DNA of 51,666 bases from Alphaproteobacteria bacterium (GCA_016793165.1 JAEULA010000098.1:1-51666); one strand, 5' to 3'; numbered from the stretch's first letter, positions 35,081 to 44,620 are shown. Notes: generated from the letters alone by a model not told the origin. Made by a program: numbers and translations.

Positions 35081-35111
35081 AAGAGGGCGGCTTCGGCCGC
35101 CCTCTTTTTTT
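35081..35111 (+). terminator. Rho-independent terminator of porin 2
   Basis: Perfect 11-bp stem AAGAGGGCGGC / GCCGCCCTCTT with a TTCG tetraloop (35081-35106), followed by a run of T. Confidence 0.95.
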
Positions 35112-35155
35112 GTGCGCGCCGCTTGCGCATCGAGTGCCGCCGCCGCGCGGCGCGC

Positions 35156-37477
35156 TCATAATGAAGGCGCGATCGCGGCCTTCCGATTCCACTCGCTGCG
35201 ATAGCTGCGCTCCAGCTCGCGCGCCAGCCGCGGCGCATCCATCAGCGACGAGCCGGCGAGACGCGCGCGCAGCTCGAGCCGCTCGGCGACACCGCGCCTG
35301 CCGCGCTCCGCCGCCGCCACGGCGCGGGCCACATAGTCGGCGGCGTCGCGGGCGACGAACTCGTCGAGCCCCGCCTGCATCAACAGGCTCGCGCCGACCC
35401 GCGCGGCGTGGCGGTTGCCGCCGGCCAATGTCAGCACCGGCACGCCCATCCACAGCGCCTCGATCGTCGTCGTCGTGCCGTTGTACGGGAACGGATCGAG
35501 CGCCAGGTCGACGCGGTCGTAGCTGGCGAAATGCCACGCATAGGGCGGCCGCGCGCCTTCCAGGCGCAGCCGGGTCGCGGAAACGCCGTGTGCTTCGAAT
35601 TGCGCGGCCAAGCGCTCCGCGATCGCGCCGATGCCGAGCGTCCGGCACTTGAGGTGGAGGATCGCGTCCGGTACCGCCGTCAGGATGCGCGCCCACAGCG
35701 CGATGCACGACGCCGACATCTTCGCCGCGGTGTTGAAGCTGCCGAAGGTGAACGGGCCCGGCGCCGCCGCCGCCGGATCGCGCTGTGCGGCCGTCATCGG
35801 CCGCCAGGCATGGAAGCCGTGAGGCAGTCGGATCACGCGCTCTGGCCCTTCGCCATCGCCGTCCGGCGGATCGGCGATGGCATCGCTGAGGCGCGCGTCC
35901 ATCGACGCGAGACCGGTGGTCGACGGCCAGCCGAGCCAGGCGAGCTGCACCGGCGCGGCGCGGGCGGCGAAGATGTCCGGACGCGAGTCCTGCATGTGCC
36001 CTGCGAGATCGACGAGCACGTCGATGCCGTCGTCGAGGATCCGCAGCTGGGCTTCGCCGGTCGAAAGGCCAGCGATGTCGTGCCAGCGCGCGCCGGCCAG
36101 CGTCTTGAAGCGCTGGGTGATCGCGTCGGGGGCCCGCGTGCCGGTCGAGTAGAGATGGATCTCGACGGCCGCCGGGTCATGCGCCTCGATCACCGGCAGC
36201 GCGAACCAGGCGACCGAATGCTCGCGGAAGTCCGGCGAGACGTAGCCGATGCGCAGCGGTCGGCGCGCGGCGTCGACACGCCCCGGCGTCCCTGTCGCTG
36301 CCGTGCCGACGCGCGATTCCATCGCGCGGCCCCATCGCGCGGCCGCCTCGCGGATCTCGGACGGCGCGGTGGTGTCGCGATAGAGCAGCTCGATCAGCAG
36401 CCCTTTGATCGCGCCGAGATGCGCCGGCGTCGCTTCGAGCACGCGGCGATAGTCGGCGAGCGCCGCGTCGGACTGCCCCACCGCCTGGCGGATCTGGCCG
36501 CGCCAGAACAGCACGCCCGGATGATCGGGGTGGTGCACGGCGATCGTCTCGATGCTGCGCAGCGCCGCCAGATGCCGATCGGCATGGAGCTGCGCGCGCG
36601 CGCATTCGATCCCGGCCTCGACGCTCGCCGGCGACAGCCGCAGCGCCCGCTCGGCCGCCTCGATCGCGCCGAGCATGTCGCCACGCCGGCGCAGCGACGT
36701 CGCGAGAAGGATCCAGTCCGCGAACCGGCCGGGATCGATCTGCACGGCGCGCGTCGCGGCCTGCGCTGCGGCAGCCACATTGCCGGCAGCCTCGGCGGCC
36801 ACGGCTGCCGCGTGCCAGCCGCGCGGGTCGTTGGGCGCGCCGTCGGTGGCGCGCCTGGCGGCGGCGGCGGCATCCGCGATCCGGTCCAGCTTCGCCAGCA
36901 CCTGCGCCAGCTCGGCCCAGGCGGGGGCGGCGCGTCCGTCGAGCTCGACCGCGCGCGTCAGGGCGGCGAGGGCGCCCGCGTGGTCTCCGCGCCGCGCCAG
37001 GCATTCGCCGAGCGCGAGCTGCGTCGGCGCGAAGTCGCCCTTGAGGCTCGCAGCGCGCTGCAGGGCCGCGAGCGCCTCGTCGTCTTGACCGCGCATCGCC
37101 TGCGTGACGCCGAGATTGTGCCAGGTGGTCGAATCACCCGGCGCGAGCCGGGCCGCCGCCGCAAGAGCAGCCGCCGCGTCGTCGACACGGCCGACCATCT
37201 GCAGCACCGCGCCGAGATCGGCGCGAAACCGCGCATTGGCGGGTGCCAGCGCGACGGCGCGCATCAGCCGCTCCACGGCATCGGCGCCGATCCCCGCGGC
37301 GGCGCAGGCGAGGCCCGAGGCATGGATCGCCTCGGCGTGGTGCGGCTCGCCGTCCAGGAACGCGTCGTAGAGCGCGATCGCCTCGCGCGGCCGCCCGCCG
37401 CGATGCATGCGGATGGCATCGGCGAGACGGCCGGCGGCGGGTGCGGACGGAATGCCGCTGGAGGGTGGAGACGACAT
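35156..37477 (-). CDS. TPR-SPY glycosyltransferase (GT41), copy 2
   Basis: 773 residues. TPRs span ~15-380 (AIALYDAFLDGEPHHAEAIH, ALAALTRAVELDGRAAPAW). The GT41 part carries YVSPDFREHSVAWFALPVIE, DLAGHMQDSRPDIFAARAAP, QLAWLGWPSTTGLASMDARL, FGSFNTAAKMSASCIALWAR and FPYNGTTTTIEALWMGVPVL. It would glycosylate cytosolic or pre-secretory protein targets. It converges with porin 2 across the terminator and lies 85 bp downstream of copy 3 on the same strand, so the two may be co-transcribed. Confidence 0.9.
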   Translation of the reverse strand: MSSPPSSGIPSAPAAGRLADAIRMHRGGRPREAIALYDAFLDGEPHHAEAIHASGLACAAAGIGADAVERLMRAVALAPANARFRADLGAVLQMVGRVDDAAAALAAAARLAPGDSTTWHNLGVTQAMRGQDDEALAALQRAASLKGDFAPTQLALGECLARRGDHAGALAALTRAVELDGRAAPAWAELAQVLAKLDRIADAAAAARRATDGAPNDPRGWHAAAVAAEAAGNVAAAAQAATRAVQIDPGRFADWILLATSLRRRGDMLGAIEAAERALRLSPASVEAGIECARAQLHADRHLAALRSIETIAVHHPDHPGVLFWRGQIRQAVGQSDAALADYRRVLEATPAHLGAIKGLLIELLYRDTTAPSEIREAAARWGRAMESRVGTAATGTPGRVDAARRPLRIGYVSPDFREHSVAWFALPVIEAHDPAAVEIHLYSTGTRAPDAITQRFKTLAGARWHDIAGLSTGEAQLRILDDGIDVLVDLAGHMQDSRPDIFAARAAPVQLAWLGWPSTTGLASMDARLSDAIADPPDGDGEGPERVIRLPHGFHAWRPMTAAQRDPAAAAPGPFTFGSFNTAAKMSASCIALWARILTAVPDAILHLKCRTLGIGAIAERLAAQFEAHGVSATRLRLEGARPPYAWHFASYDRVDLALDPFPYNGTTTTIEALWMGVPVLTLAGGNRHAARVGASLLMQAGLDEFVARDAADYVARAVAAAERGRRGVAERLELRARLAGSSLMDAPRLARELERSYRSEWNRKAAIAPSL

Positions 37478-37562
37478 GGGTGATGGGCTCGGCGGCGTCG
37501 AGTTCAGCTATCTGCCACGTCGCTGCGCCCCCGGCCAGCTTCCGCGCCGGCCGGCCACGGCC

Positions 37563-39818
37563 TCACGACGCGGCCATCCATTCGAACGCCGATTCGATCT
37601 TTCGCGCGAAGCCGGGGCCGTCGCACAGCGGCGAGGCCGCGAGGCGGTCGCGCACGGCCGGGCGCTGCGCGAACCGACCGTTGGGATCGGCGATCAGTGC
37701 CGACGCGATCGCGACATAGGCCGCATCGTCGGCGGCGATGAACTCGGGCATGCCGGCATGCGTGAGCAGGGAGTGCCCGACGCGCGCCGCGTGGCGATCG
37801 CCGCCGGCGCGCGTCACGACGGGCACGCCCATCCACAGCGCCTCGAGTGTCGTCGTCGTGCCGTTGTAGGGCACAGGGTCGAGCGCGACGTCGACGCGCT
37901 CGTAGAGCGCGAAATGCTCGGCGAGCGGCAGTCGGGCATCGACGATCGCCAGGCGATCCGGCGCCACGCCAGCAGCCGCGAACGCTTCGCGAAGTCGCGC
38001 GGCGGCCTGCGGAACGGCGAGGCTGCCGCATTTGATCATCAGCCGCGATCCCGGCGTCGCCGCGAGAACGCGCGCCCACAGCGCGATCGTCGCGCGCGAC
38101 AGCTTGAGCGCCTGGTTGAAGCTGCCGAAGGTCGGGGGATGCGACCCGCGCGACCGTGAAATCGCCGGCGCTTCGGCCGGCGCGCGCCAGACGTGGAAAC
38201 CGTCCGCCAGGCGCAGCAGCCGCTCCGCGTAGTCCGCCTCGACGCCTGGCGGGTCGGCGATCGCATCGGTGAGGCGCCAGTCGATCGCGTCGAGCCCGGT
38301 CGTCGCGGGCCAGCCGAGCCAGGTCGCCTGCACCGGCGCGGGTCGGCGCGCGAAGATGCCGAGGCGATTGCCGTCCGTGTGGCCGGCGAGATCGACGAGC
38401 ACGTCGATGCCGTCCGCGGCGATGCGCGCCGCCGCGGTCGCATCGTCCGTCGCGGCGATGTCGCGCCAGGCGGCGCCCGGATGCGCCGAGAACCAGGCGG
38501 TGAAGTCGTCGCGCTGCGTGCCCGTGGAATAGAGGAACGGCATCACGCGCGCGCCGTCATGCGCCGCCAGCAGCGGTCGGAGGAAGAATGCCACCGAGTG
38601 CCGCCGGTAGTCGGGTGACACGTAGCCCACGCGCAGCGCGTCGCCGGCTCGCGGTCCGCGGGGGCGGGGGCGCGGCGCGGCGACCGGGGCGCAGGCGCGC
38701 GCCCAGTCGCCTGCCGCCGCGGCGATGCGAGATGCGGGGCTCGCGTCGTCGGCAACCAGCATGAACAGCAGGCTCGAGATGCCCGCCGGCCAGCAGGGCC
38801 GCGACGTCGCCAGCGCGGCGTAGGCGGCGACCGCGCCGGGAATGTCGCCGACCAGCTGCGCCGCCTGGCCGCTCGCGAAGAGCAGGGCCGGGTGCGATGC
38901 CTGCCCGGGCGGGGCCTGCGCGAGGGTGGCGAGCGCGGCGACAGGGTCGCGGGCGGCGAGCTGCGCGCGCGCGAGATGGGCGATCGCGTCGACGGCCGCG
39001 GGCGCGAGCGCCAGGGCTCGGTGGCCCGCCTCGACCGCTCCGGCCGAATCGCCGCTCTCGCGCAGCGCGATCGACAGGGCGGTCCAGCCGTCGGCCTGCC
39101 CGGGCCGCTCGGCGACGACGCGACGCAGCGTCCCGGCCGCGAGCGAGATCTCGCCCGCGGCGTTGGCCGCGATGCCGAGCGCGAGCAGGACGTCGACGTC
39201 GCGCGGCGCGAGGGCGAGGGCGCGACGGGCGGCGTCGAGCGCCGCCGGCCCGCGACCGAGCTCGGCCAGCGCGAGCGCGAGATTGGTCCAGCCGCGCGGC
39301 GTCGCGGGATCGAGCCGCGTCGCCTCGCGCAGCGCCTGCACGGCGGCTTCGTGATCGCCCAGCCGCCCGCAAGCGACGCCGAGGGCGAGCTGGGTGAGCG
39401 CGATGCCGGGCGCCCGCTCGATCGCCCGCTCGAGCGCCGGGCGCGCCGCCGCAGCATCGCCACGGACGAGCTCGACGAGGCCGAGATTGTGCCAGGCCTC
39501 GGCGTAGGTCGCGTCGAGCTGCGTCGCGCGCCGGAATCCGTCGCGCGCCTCGTCGAGCCGGCCCAGCAGGCGAAAGGCCGCGGCGAGGTCGTTGGCGATC
39601 GCCGCGTGTCCGGGTTCGGCGGCGGCCGCGCGCGACAGTCGCGCCTCGCCCTCGGCGGCGCGGCCGAGCGCCATCAGCACGACTCCCGACGCGTGCAGCG
39701 CGCCGACATGCCCGGGCTGCAGCGACAGGACGCGATCGTAGAGGGCGAGCGCGGCGTCGCCCGCGCCGGCGCGCTGCCGGGCGGCAGCCTCGGCAAGAAG
39801 CGTGTCGAGTGGTGTCAT
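37563..39818 (-). CDS. TPR-SPY glycosyltransferase (GT41), copy 3
   Basis: Start chosen at ATG 39818 (MTPLDTLLAEAAARQR), where TPR character begins; the frame is open further upstream. 751 residues. TPRs ~5-400 (ALALYDRVLSLQPGHVGALH). GT41 blocks: YVSPDYRRHSVAFFLRPLLA, DLAGHTDGNRLGIFARRPAP, QATWLGWPATTGLDAIDWRL, FGSFNQALKLSRATIALWAR and VPYNGTTTTLEALWMGVPVV. It is divergent from yggS with 55 bp between starts. Confidence 0.9.
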   Translation of the reverse strand: MTPLDTLLAEAAARQRAGAGDAALALYDRVLSLQPGHVGALHASGVVLMALGRAAEGEARLSRAAAAEPGHAAIANDLAAAFRLLGRLDEARDGFRRATQLDATYAEAWHNLGLVELVRGDAAAARPALERAIERAPGIALTQLALGVACGRLGDHEAAVQALREATRLDPATPRGWTNLALALAELGRGPAALDAARRALALAPRDVDVLLALGIAANAAGEISLAAGTLRRVVAERPGQADGWTALSIALRESGDSAGAVEAGHRALALAPAAVDAIAHLARAQLAARDPVAALATLAQAPPGQASHPALLFASGQAAQLVGDIPGAVAAYAALATSRPCWPAGISSLLFMLVADDASPASRIAAAAGDWARACAPVAAPRPRPRGPRAGDALRVGYVSPDYRRHSVAFFLRPLLAAHDGARVMPFLYSTGTQRDDFTAWFSAHPGAAWRDIAATDDATAAARIAADGIDVLVDLAGHTDGNRLGIFARRPAPVQATWLGWPATTGLDAIDWRLTDAIADPPGVEADYAERLLRLADGFHVWRAPAEAPAISRSRGSHPPTFGSFNQALKLSRATIALWARVLAATPGSRLMIKCGSLAVPQAAARLREAFAAAGVAPDRLAIVDARLPLAEHFALYERVDVALDPVPYNGTTTTLEALWMGVPVVTRAGGDRHAARVGHSLLTHAGMPEFIAADDAAYVAIASALIADPNGRFAQRPAVRDRLAASPLCDGPGFARKIESAFEWMAAS

Positions 39819-39873
39819 GCGTCGCCGGAGCTTATGTCGAGCCCGCGGCTCCGTGCTATACAGCCGCCGCGTC

Positions 39874-40536
39874 ATGACCGAAGCCATCGCCGTCGCACTG
39901 CTCGGCGTCCGCGCCAAGATCGCCGCCGCCGCGGCGCAGGCCGGACGCGACCCCGCCACCGTCACCCTCGTCGCCGTTGCCAAGACATTCGGGGCCGATG
40001 CGGTGGAGTCCGCGCTCGCCGCCGGCCAGCGCGTGTTCGGCGAGAACCGCGTGCAGGAGGCGCAGGCGAAATATCCCGCGCTCAAGCAGCGCGTCCCGGA
40101 TCTCGAGCTTCATCTCATCGGGCCGCTGCAGACGAACAAGGCGCGCGACGCCGTCGAACTGTTCGACGTCATCCAGACCGTCGATCGTCCCAAGCTCGCA
40201 CGCGAGCTCGCCAAGGCGATCGCCGCGACGGGCCGCCGGCCGCGACTGTTCGTGCAGGTGAACATCGGCGACGAGCCGCAGAAGGCGGGCGTCGCGCCGG
40301 GCGAGGTCGCCGCGCTGCTCGCCGAATGCGCGCAGCTCGGCCTCGCCGTCGAAGGGCTGATGTGCATCCCGCCGGCGGACCTGCCGCCGGCGCCGTTCTT
40401 CGCGCGGCTCGCCGAGCTCGCGCGCGCGCACGGCCTCGCCGGATTGAGCATGGGAATGAGCGGCGACTACGCCGAGGCGGTCGCGCACGGCGCCACGCAT
40501 GTCCGCGTCGGTTCGGCGATCTTCGGCAAACGCTGA
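39874..40536 (+). CDS. yggS: YggS/PLPBP pyridoxal-phosphate homeostasis protein
   Basis: 220 residues from ATG 39874. The PLP-binding Lys37 lies in TLVAVAKTFG. Further family blocks are FGENRVQEAQAKYPAL, LHLIGPLQTNKARDAVELFD, IQTVDRPKLARELAKA, FVQVNIGDEPQKAGVAPGE and the phosphate-site end LSMGMSGDYAEAVAHGATHV. The family has a fold-type III PLP barrel without known catalysis and buffers cellular PLP. Converges with the L,D-transpeptidase gene. Confidence 0.95.
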   Translation: MTEAIAVALLGVRAKIAAAAAQAGRDPATVTLVAVAKTFGADAVESALAAGQRVFGENRVQEAQAKYPALKQRVPDLELHLIGPLQTNKARDAVELFDVIQTVDRPKLARELAKAIAATGRRPRLFVQVNIGDEPQKAGVAPGEVAALLAECAQLGLAVEGLMCIPPADLPPAPFFARLAELARAHGLAGLSMGMSGDYAEAVAHGATHVRVGSAIFGKR

Positions 40537-40557
40537 CCGCGCGCCTGCAGCCGGCGC

Positions 40558-41079
40558 TTAGGCCGGAATCGGCTCGAAGGTGATCTCCGCGCCCGGACCG
40601 AGGGCGGCGAGCAGCTCCAGCAGGTCCGATCGCGCGAGTCCGACGCAGCCGTCCGTCGGGCCGCCGTCGTCGCGCATCAGATGCATGAAGATCGCGCTGC
40701 CGGCATGCGGCACGACCGGCGCGTCGTTGTGCCCGAGCACGACGATCACGTCGTACAGGGCATCGTCGCGCCAGAGCCGCTCGTGGCTCGCCGCGAACGG
40801 CAGGCGCACCGGCCGGTTGTAGGCGGCATGGTCGGGCGCGTCGCACCAGCCATGCTGAGGCGTCAGCGCCTCGCCGGGGAGCGCGCTCGGCGGCGCGACT
40901 GCGAATCGATCCGGGCGCCAGTAGAAGGAGCGGAACGGGTAGCGGCCGACCGGCGTGGCGCCGTCGCCCTCGCGCTTGTCGCGCCTCACGCCGCCGCGGC
41001 CGAGCGTGCAGGGGACCTCGCGCCCGGACCAGAGCAGGCGGCCGCGACCGACGGCGACGGGATGAACGACGACGTGCAT
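40558..41079 (-). CDS. L,D-transpeptidase (YkuD-like)
   Basis: 173 residues. YkuD active site with His133 (SAIFMHLMRDDGG) and Cys145 (PTDGCVGLARSDL). The GATPVGRYPFRSFYW block is typical of the family. No signal peptide is evident (MHVVVHPVAVGRGR), as in several short YkuD proteins. These enzymes form 3-3 crosslinks in peptidoglycan or attach proteins to it. Substrate cannot be specified. Confidence 0.85.
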   Translation of the reverse strand: MHVVVHPVAVGRGRLLWSGREVPCTLGRGGVRRDKREGDGATPVGRYPFRSFYWRPDRFAVAPPSALPGEALTPQHGWCDAPDHAAYNRPVRLPFAASHERLWRDDALYDVIVVLGHNDAPVVPHAGSAIFMHLMRDDGGPTDGCVGLARSDLLELLAALGPGAEITFEPIPA

Positions 41080-41175
41080 GCCGACGGAGGATAGTGCGCG
41101 CGCGGGTCTGCGTGCACCGCTCTCCGCCTCGGCCTCCGGGACCTGGACGGGCGAGGCGGGTGTGCTCCGGCCGCG

Positions 41176-42063
41176 CTACTCGACGCGGTTCAGCGACGCG
41201 GTGCCGCGCGAGAGCTGCTGCTGCAGGGCCTGGTACTTCGCCTGCGCCGCCTCGAGCCGCCGCAGGAAATCCGCCTGCGAGGCCGGCAGCGGCTCCTGCC
41301 CCGCGCGCGGTGCCGCCGGCGCACTCATGGCGGAAGCGCCGGGGACGTAGGAGGGCCCGACGTTGCGCGGCACGCTCGGCCCCTGAGAGCCGGTCCCGGT
41401 GGCGCCGTTGAGCGTCGCCGGCATGCGGGCGCCGGCGTTGTTCAGATACCAGGCGAGATCGCGGCTGCCCGGCTGACGCGTGCCGGTCCAGCCGGCCGCG
41501 GCGGGCGCGGGCGGCGGCGGCGCCGCAGCGGGCGTCCCGGTCGCTGTCTGCTGCGGCGGGGTGGTCACCGCGGCGGCCGCCGGCGCGGCGGCTGCGGTGC
41601 GGTTCGCCGGGATTTCGGCAAGCGCTGCGGCCGCTGCGGGGATCAGCAGCTTCGGAGCGCCGGCCGCCGCGGGAGCCGGATCTGCGGCCGCGGATTTCTC
41701 GCCGTCGCCCATGAACAGCCCGGCGATGGCATCGACCGGGGTCTTGCCGGTCGTCTGCTCGAAGACGTGGTTGAGCGTCGCGTTCACGAGCCCGATCGGC
41801 CCGCCGAAAATCAGGCCGCCGATCACCTTGACGGCGGGATGCGGCTCGTCGCCGGTCAGCTTGCGGTAGAGGGGGCCGATGATCGGCAGATGCTGCAGCG
41901 GGTTCACGAGCGCGACGAGATCGCTGAACTTGAACTTGTCGTCGCCCGAGCGGTCCGACGGGCCGCCGGGCACCATGTGACCGTCGTCATTGACCATCAG
42001 CGGTTGCGGCTGCACACGCTTGGTGGGGACGATCGGGGCGGCGGTGGCTTCGGTGACGGACAT
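41176..42063 (-). CDS. Ala/Pro-rich protein of unknown function
   Basis: 295 residues. The N-terminal ~110 residues are ordered: KFSDLVALVNPLQHLPIIG, PLYRKLTGDEPHPAVKVIGG, then a Gly-rich hydrophobic stretch LIFGGPIGLVNATLNHVFEQ. The middle (~130-210) is Ala/Pro-rich and disordered. The C-terminus (ASQADFLRRLEAAQAKYQAL) may form a coiled coil. No signal peptide. The family is not recognised; the layout suggests a membrane-associated or scaffold protein. It is divergent from the response-regulator gene. Confidence 0.7.
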   Translation of the reverse strand: MSVTEATAAPIVPTKRVQPQPLMVNDDGHMVPGGPSDRSGDDKFKFSDLVALVNPLQHLPIIGPLYRKLTGDEPHPAVKVIGGLIFGGPIGLVNATLNHVFEQTTGKTPVDAIAGLFMGDGEKSAAADPAPAAAGAPKLLIPAAAAALAEIPANRTAAAAPAAAAVTTPPQQTATGTPAAAPPPPAPAAAGWTGTRQPGSRDLAWYLNNAGARMPATLNGATGTGSQGPSVPRNVGPSYVPGASAMSAPAAPRAGQEPLPASQADFLRRLEAAQAKYQALQQQLSRGTASLNRVE

Positions 42064-42152
42064 GGTCGTCAGTCACCAAGCAAGCCCGAGGCCAATCCGG
42101 GAACTGCTTCCCATCAAAGGGTTAGACCGTGACGACGATTGACCAGGCGTTT

Positions 42153-42180
42153 CCGGCCCGGCAAATCCTGCCGGGGCCGG
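42153..42180 (+). promoter_or_regulatory. GC-rich hairpin upstream of the response regulator
   Basis: CCGGCCCGGCA (42153-42163) and TGCCGGGGCCGG (42169-42180) pair with one bulge around a 5-base loop, 41 bp upstream of the start. In this divergent region it is more likely regulatory than a terminator. Confidence 0.4.
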
Positions 42181-42220
42181 GTGGTAGTGGCCCCCCCGAG
42201 CGTCATGCTAAGAACGCATC

Positions 42221-42904
42221 ATGACCAGCACAAAGCGAGTCCTCCTCGTCGATGACGACCAGCCGTTGCGCCAGGCGCTCGCCGAGCAGCTGGCGCCGGA
42301 ATACACGCCGATCGAGGCGGCTACGGGGACCGAAGGCTTCGCAGCCGCGAAGGACGGTCATTTCGATGCGATCCTCCTCGATGTCGGGCTGCCCGACATG
42401 GACGGCCGCGACGTCTGCCGGCGCCTGCGCGAAGCGGGCGTCACCTGTCCGATCATCATGCTGACCGGGGCGGCGACGGAGCAGGACACGATCGCCGGCC
42501 TCGATTCGGGCGCCAACGACTACATCGCCAAGCCGTTCCGTCTCGGCGAGCTGCTGGCGCGACTGCGTGCCCAGCTCCGCCAGCACGAGGCCTCCGAGGA
42601 TGCGGAGTTCGTGATCGGCCCATACCTGTTCCAGCCGGCGCACAAGCTTCTGATCGACCAGGCGACGCGCAAGAAGGTCCGTCTCACCGAGAAGGAGGCG
42701 GCGATCCTGCGCTTCCTCTACCGCGCGGGCGAACAGCCGGTGTCGCGCGAAACCCTGCTCGGCGAGGTCTGGGGCTACAACGCCGGCGTGAACACGCATA
42801 CGCTGGAGACGCACATCTACCGGTTGCGCCAGAAGATGGAGCGCGATCCCGCGACGGCCGCCCTGCTGCTGACGTCCGCCGGCGGCTATCGCCTGGCGCG
42901 GTGA
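42221..42904 (+). CDS. OmpR-type response regulator (orphan)
   Basis: 227 residues. Receiver domain ~5-118: acidic pocket Asp11-13, phosphoacceptor Asp54 in ILLDVGLPDMDG, Thr82, Lys104 in NDYIAKPF. A winged-helix trans_reg_C domain follows (~130-225: RLTEKEAAILRFLYRAG, THTLETHIYRLRQKMERD). No histidine kinase gene is adjacent, so its partner must be elsewhere. The MBL-fold gene 37 bp downstream may be co-transcribed. Confidence 0.95.
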   Translation: MTSTKRVLLVDDDQPLRQALAEQLAPEYTPIEAATGTEGFAAAKDGHFDAILLDVGLPDMDGRDVCRRLREAGVTCPIIMLTGAATEQDTIAGLDSGANDYIAKPFRLGELLARLRAQLRQHEASEDAEFVIGPYLFQPAHKLLIDQATRKKVRLTEKEAAILRFLYRAGEQPVSRETLLGEVWGYNAGVNTHTLETHIYRLRQKMERDPATAALLLTSAGGYRLAR

Positions 42905-42941
42905 AAAGCTGGATCGCGATGAGGCGAGGGACGATGCCCCG

Positions 42942-43766
42942 ATGAGCGGCTTCTCGGTCACCTTCTGGGGCGTGCGCGGCTCGATCGCCTGCCCCGGGCC
43001 GGACACGATGCGCTACGGCGGCAACACCGCCTGCCTCGAGATCCGCGTGGGCGGCCGGCTGCTCGTCCTCGACGGCGGCACCGGCCTGCGGCGCCTCGGG
43101 CACAAGCTCGACCGCGACGGCCTGATCAACGCCGACATCCTGTTCACGCACACGCATTTCGACCACATCTGCGGGCTGCCGTTCTTCAGCTCGATCTACT
43201 CGTCGCAGAACCGCTTTCGCCTCTGGGCCGGCCATCTGCTGCCCAACCACACGCTCCGCTACGTGCTGTCGGAGATGATGCGCGAGCCGCTGTTCCCGAT
43301 TCCGATGACGGTGTTCGGCGCGGAGCTCGAGTTCAACGACTTCCGCGCCGGCGAGGTGCTCGACCTCGGCGCCGGGCTGAAGGTGCAGACCGCACCGCTG
43401 AATCATCCCAACGGCGCGACCGGCTACCGCATCGAGCATGCCGGCAAGTCGATCTGCTACATCACCGACACCGAGCACGTTCCCGGCAAGCCCGACGCCA
43501 ACGTGCTCGGCCTCATCGAGGGCGCCGACCTCGTCATCTACGACTGCACCTACACCGACGAGCAGTTCCCGAGCCATGTGGGCTGGGGCCACTCGACCTG
43601 GGAAGAGGGCGTGCGGCTGTGCGACGCCGCCAAGGTGCGCCGCCTCGCGATCTTCCACCACGACCCGGCCAACGACGACACGATCATGGACGCCATCGCG
43701 GCGGCCGCCGATCAGCGCCGACCGGGAACGATCGTGGCGGTCGAGGGCATGACCCTGACGCCTTGA
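42942..43766 (+). CDS. Metallo-beta-lactamase-fold hydrolase
   Basis: 274 residues. The metal-binding motif HTHFDH lies at 70-75, with later ligands in LNHPNGATGYRI, CYITDTEH and LAIFHHDP. The start FSVTFWGVRGSIACPGPDT and YGGNTACLEI match the PhnP/cyclic-phosphodiesterase-like MBL subgroup. It probably hydrolyses a phosphodiester or lactone. Its stop overlaps the TTG start of the next gene. Confidence 0.88.
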   Translation: MSGFSVTFWGVRGSIACPGPDTMRYGGNTACLEIRVGGRLLVLDGGTGLRRLGHKLDRDGLINADILFTHTHFDHICGLPFFSSIYSSQNRFRLWAGHLLPNHTLRYVLSEMMREPLFPIPMTVFGAELEFNDFRAGEVLDLGAGLKVQTAPLNHPNGATGYRIEHAGKSICYITDTEHVPGKPDANVLGLIEGADLVIYDCTYTDEQFPSHVGWGHSTWEEGVRLCDAAKVRRLAIFHHDPANDDTIMDAIAAAADQRRPGTIVAVEGMTLTP

Positions 43767-44590
43767 GCGCGTCGCTCCGCCGCCTTCGCTTCGGCCTCGC
43801 GACGCTGCTCGGGCGCCCGCGCGGCTGGTTCATCCCGCATCGCTACGCCGAGAGCTGCGTCGCACCCGCGGGCTACGACGCGCTCGAGCCGATCTTCGCC
43901 GCCGCGCAGCCGGCGATGCGGGCCCTGCTCGACGCGGCGGAGCCGCATGCCGCCGACTTCGCGCGCTTCGGCGGGCCGCCGCCCAACCCGCGCTTCGAGC
44001 AGGACTGGTTTCCCCGACTCGACGCCGTCGCCGCCTACACGATGCTGCGCGCGCGCAAGCCCGCGCGGCTCGTCGAGGTCGGCTCGGGCCACTCGACGCG
44101 CGTCTTCGCCCGCGCGATCGCCGACGGCGGTCTCGCGACCCGGATCACGGCGATCGACCCGCAGCCCCGCGCCGACATCGCCGGGCTGGGCATCGAGATC
44201 CGGCGCGAGCCCGTGCAGCGCGCGCCGCGGGGCGTCTTCGACCGGCTCTCGAGCGGCGACATGCTGGCCGTCGACTCGAGCCATGTGCTGATGCCGGGAA
44301 GCGACGTGGACCTGCTGTTCGCCGACGTCCTGCCGCGGCTGCCGTCCGGCGTCGTCGTGCACGTCCACGACATCTTCCTGCCTGACGCCTATCCGGCGAG
44401 CTGGGCGTGGCGCGGCTACAACGAGCAGAACGCCCTCGCCGGATTCCTGTCCGGCGGCGGCTGGCGCGTGCTGTGGAGCTCGCGCTACGTCGCCACGCGC
44501 ATGCAGGCGGCTTTTCGCGACGGCGCGCTCGCCGCCCTCCCGCTTTCCGACGGCGCGTTCGAGACGAGCCTGTGGCTCGAGCGATGCTGA
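43763..44590 (+). CDS. Class I SAM-dependent methyltransferase
   Basis: TTG at 43763 overlaps the MBL stop (TTGA), giving 275 residues; no better start is visible. The SAM motif is RLVEVGSGHSTRVFARAIA, then ITAIDPQPRADIAGLGIEI, and a later strand VVVHVHDIFLPDAYPASWA. The body resembles Methyltransf_24-type enzymes. Coupling to the MBL gene suggests a joint pathway. The acceptor is unknown. Confidence 0.75.
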   Translation: MSASLRRLRFGLATLLGRPRGWFIPHRYAESCVAPAGYDALEPIFAAAQPAMRALLDAAEPHAADFARFGGPPPNPRFEQDWFPRLDAVAAYTMLRARKPARLVEVGSGHSTRVFARAIADGGLATRITAIDPQPRADIAGLGIEIRREPVQRAPRGVFDRLSSGDMLAVDSSHVLMPGSDVDLLFADVLPRLPSGVVVHVHDIFLPDAYPASWAWRGYNEQNALAGFLSGGGWRVLWSSRYVATRMQAAFRDGALAALPLSDGAFETSLWLERC

Positions 44591-44620
44591 ATGCGCGCGG
44601 GGCCGGGGCCCGCGTTCAGC
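44586..44620. terminator. Hairpin between convergent methyltransferase and deaminase genes
   Basis: Arms GCTGA/TCAGC flank CGCGGGGCC/GGCCCGCG-type inner arms, overlapping both gene ends. It could act as a bidirectional terminator; no T-tract. Confidence 0.45.
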
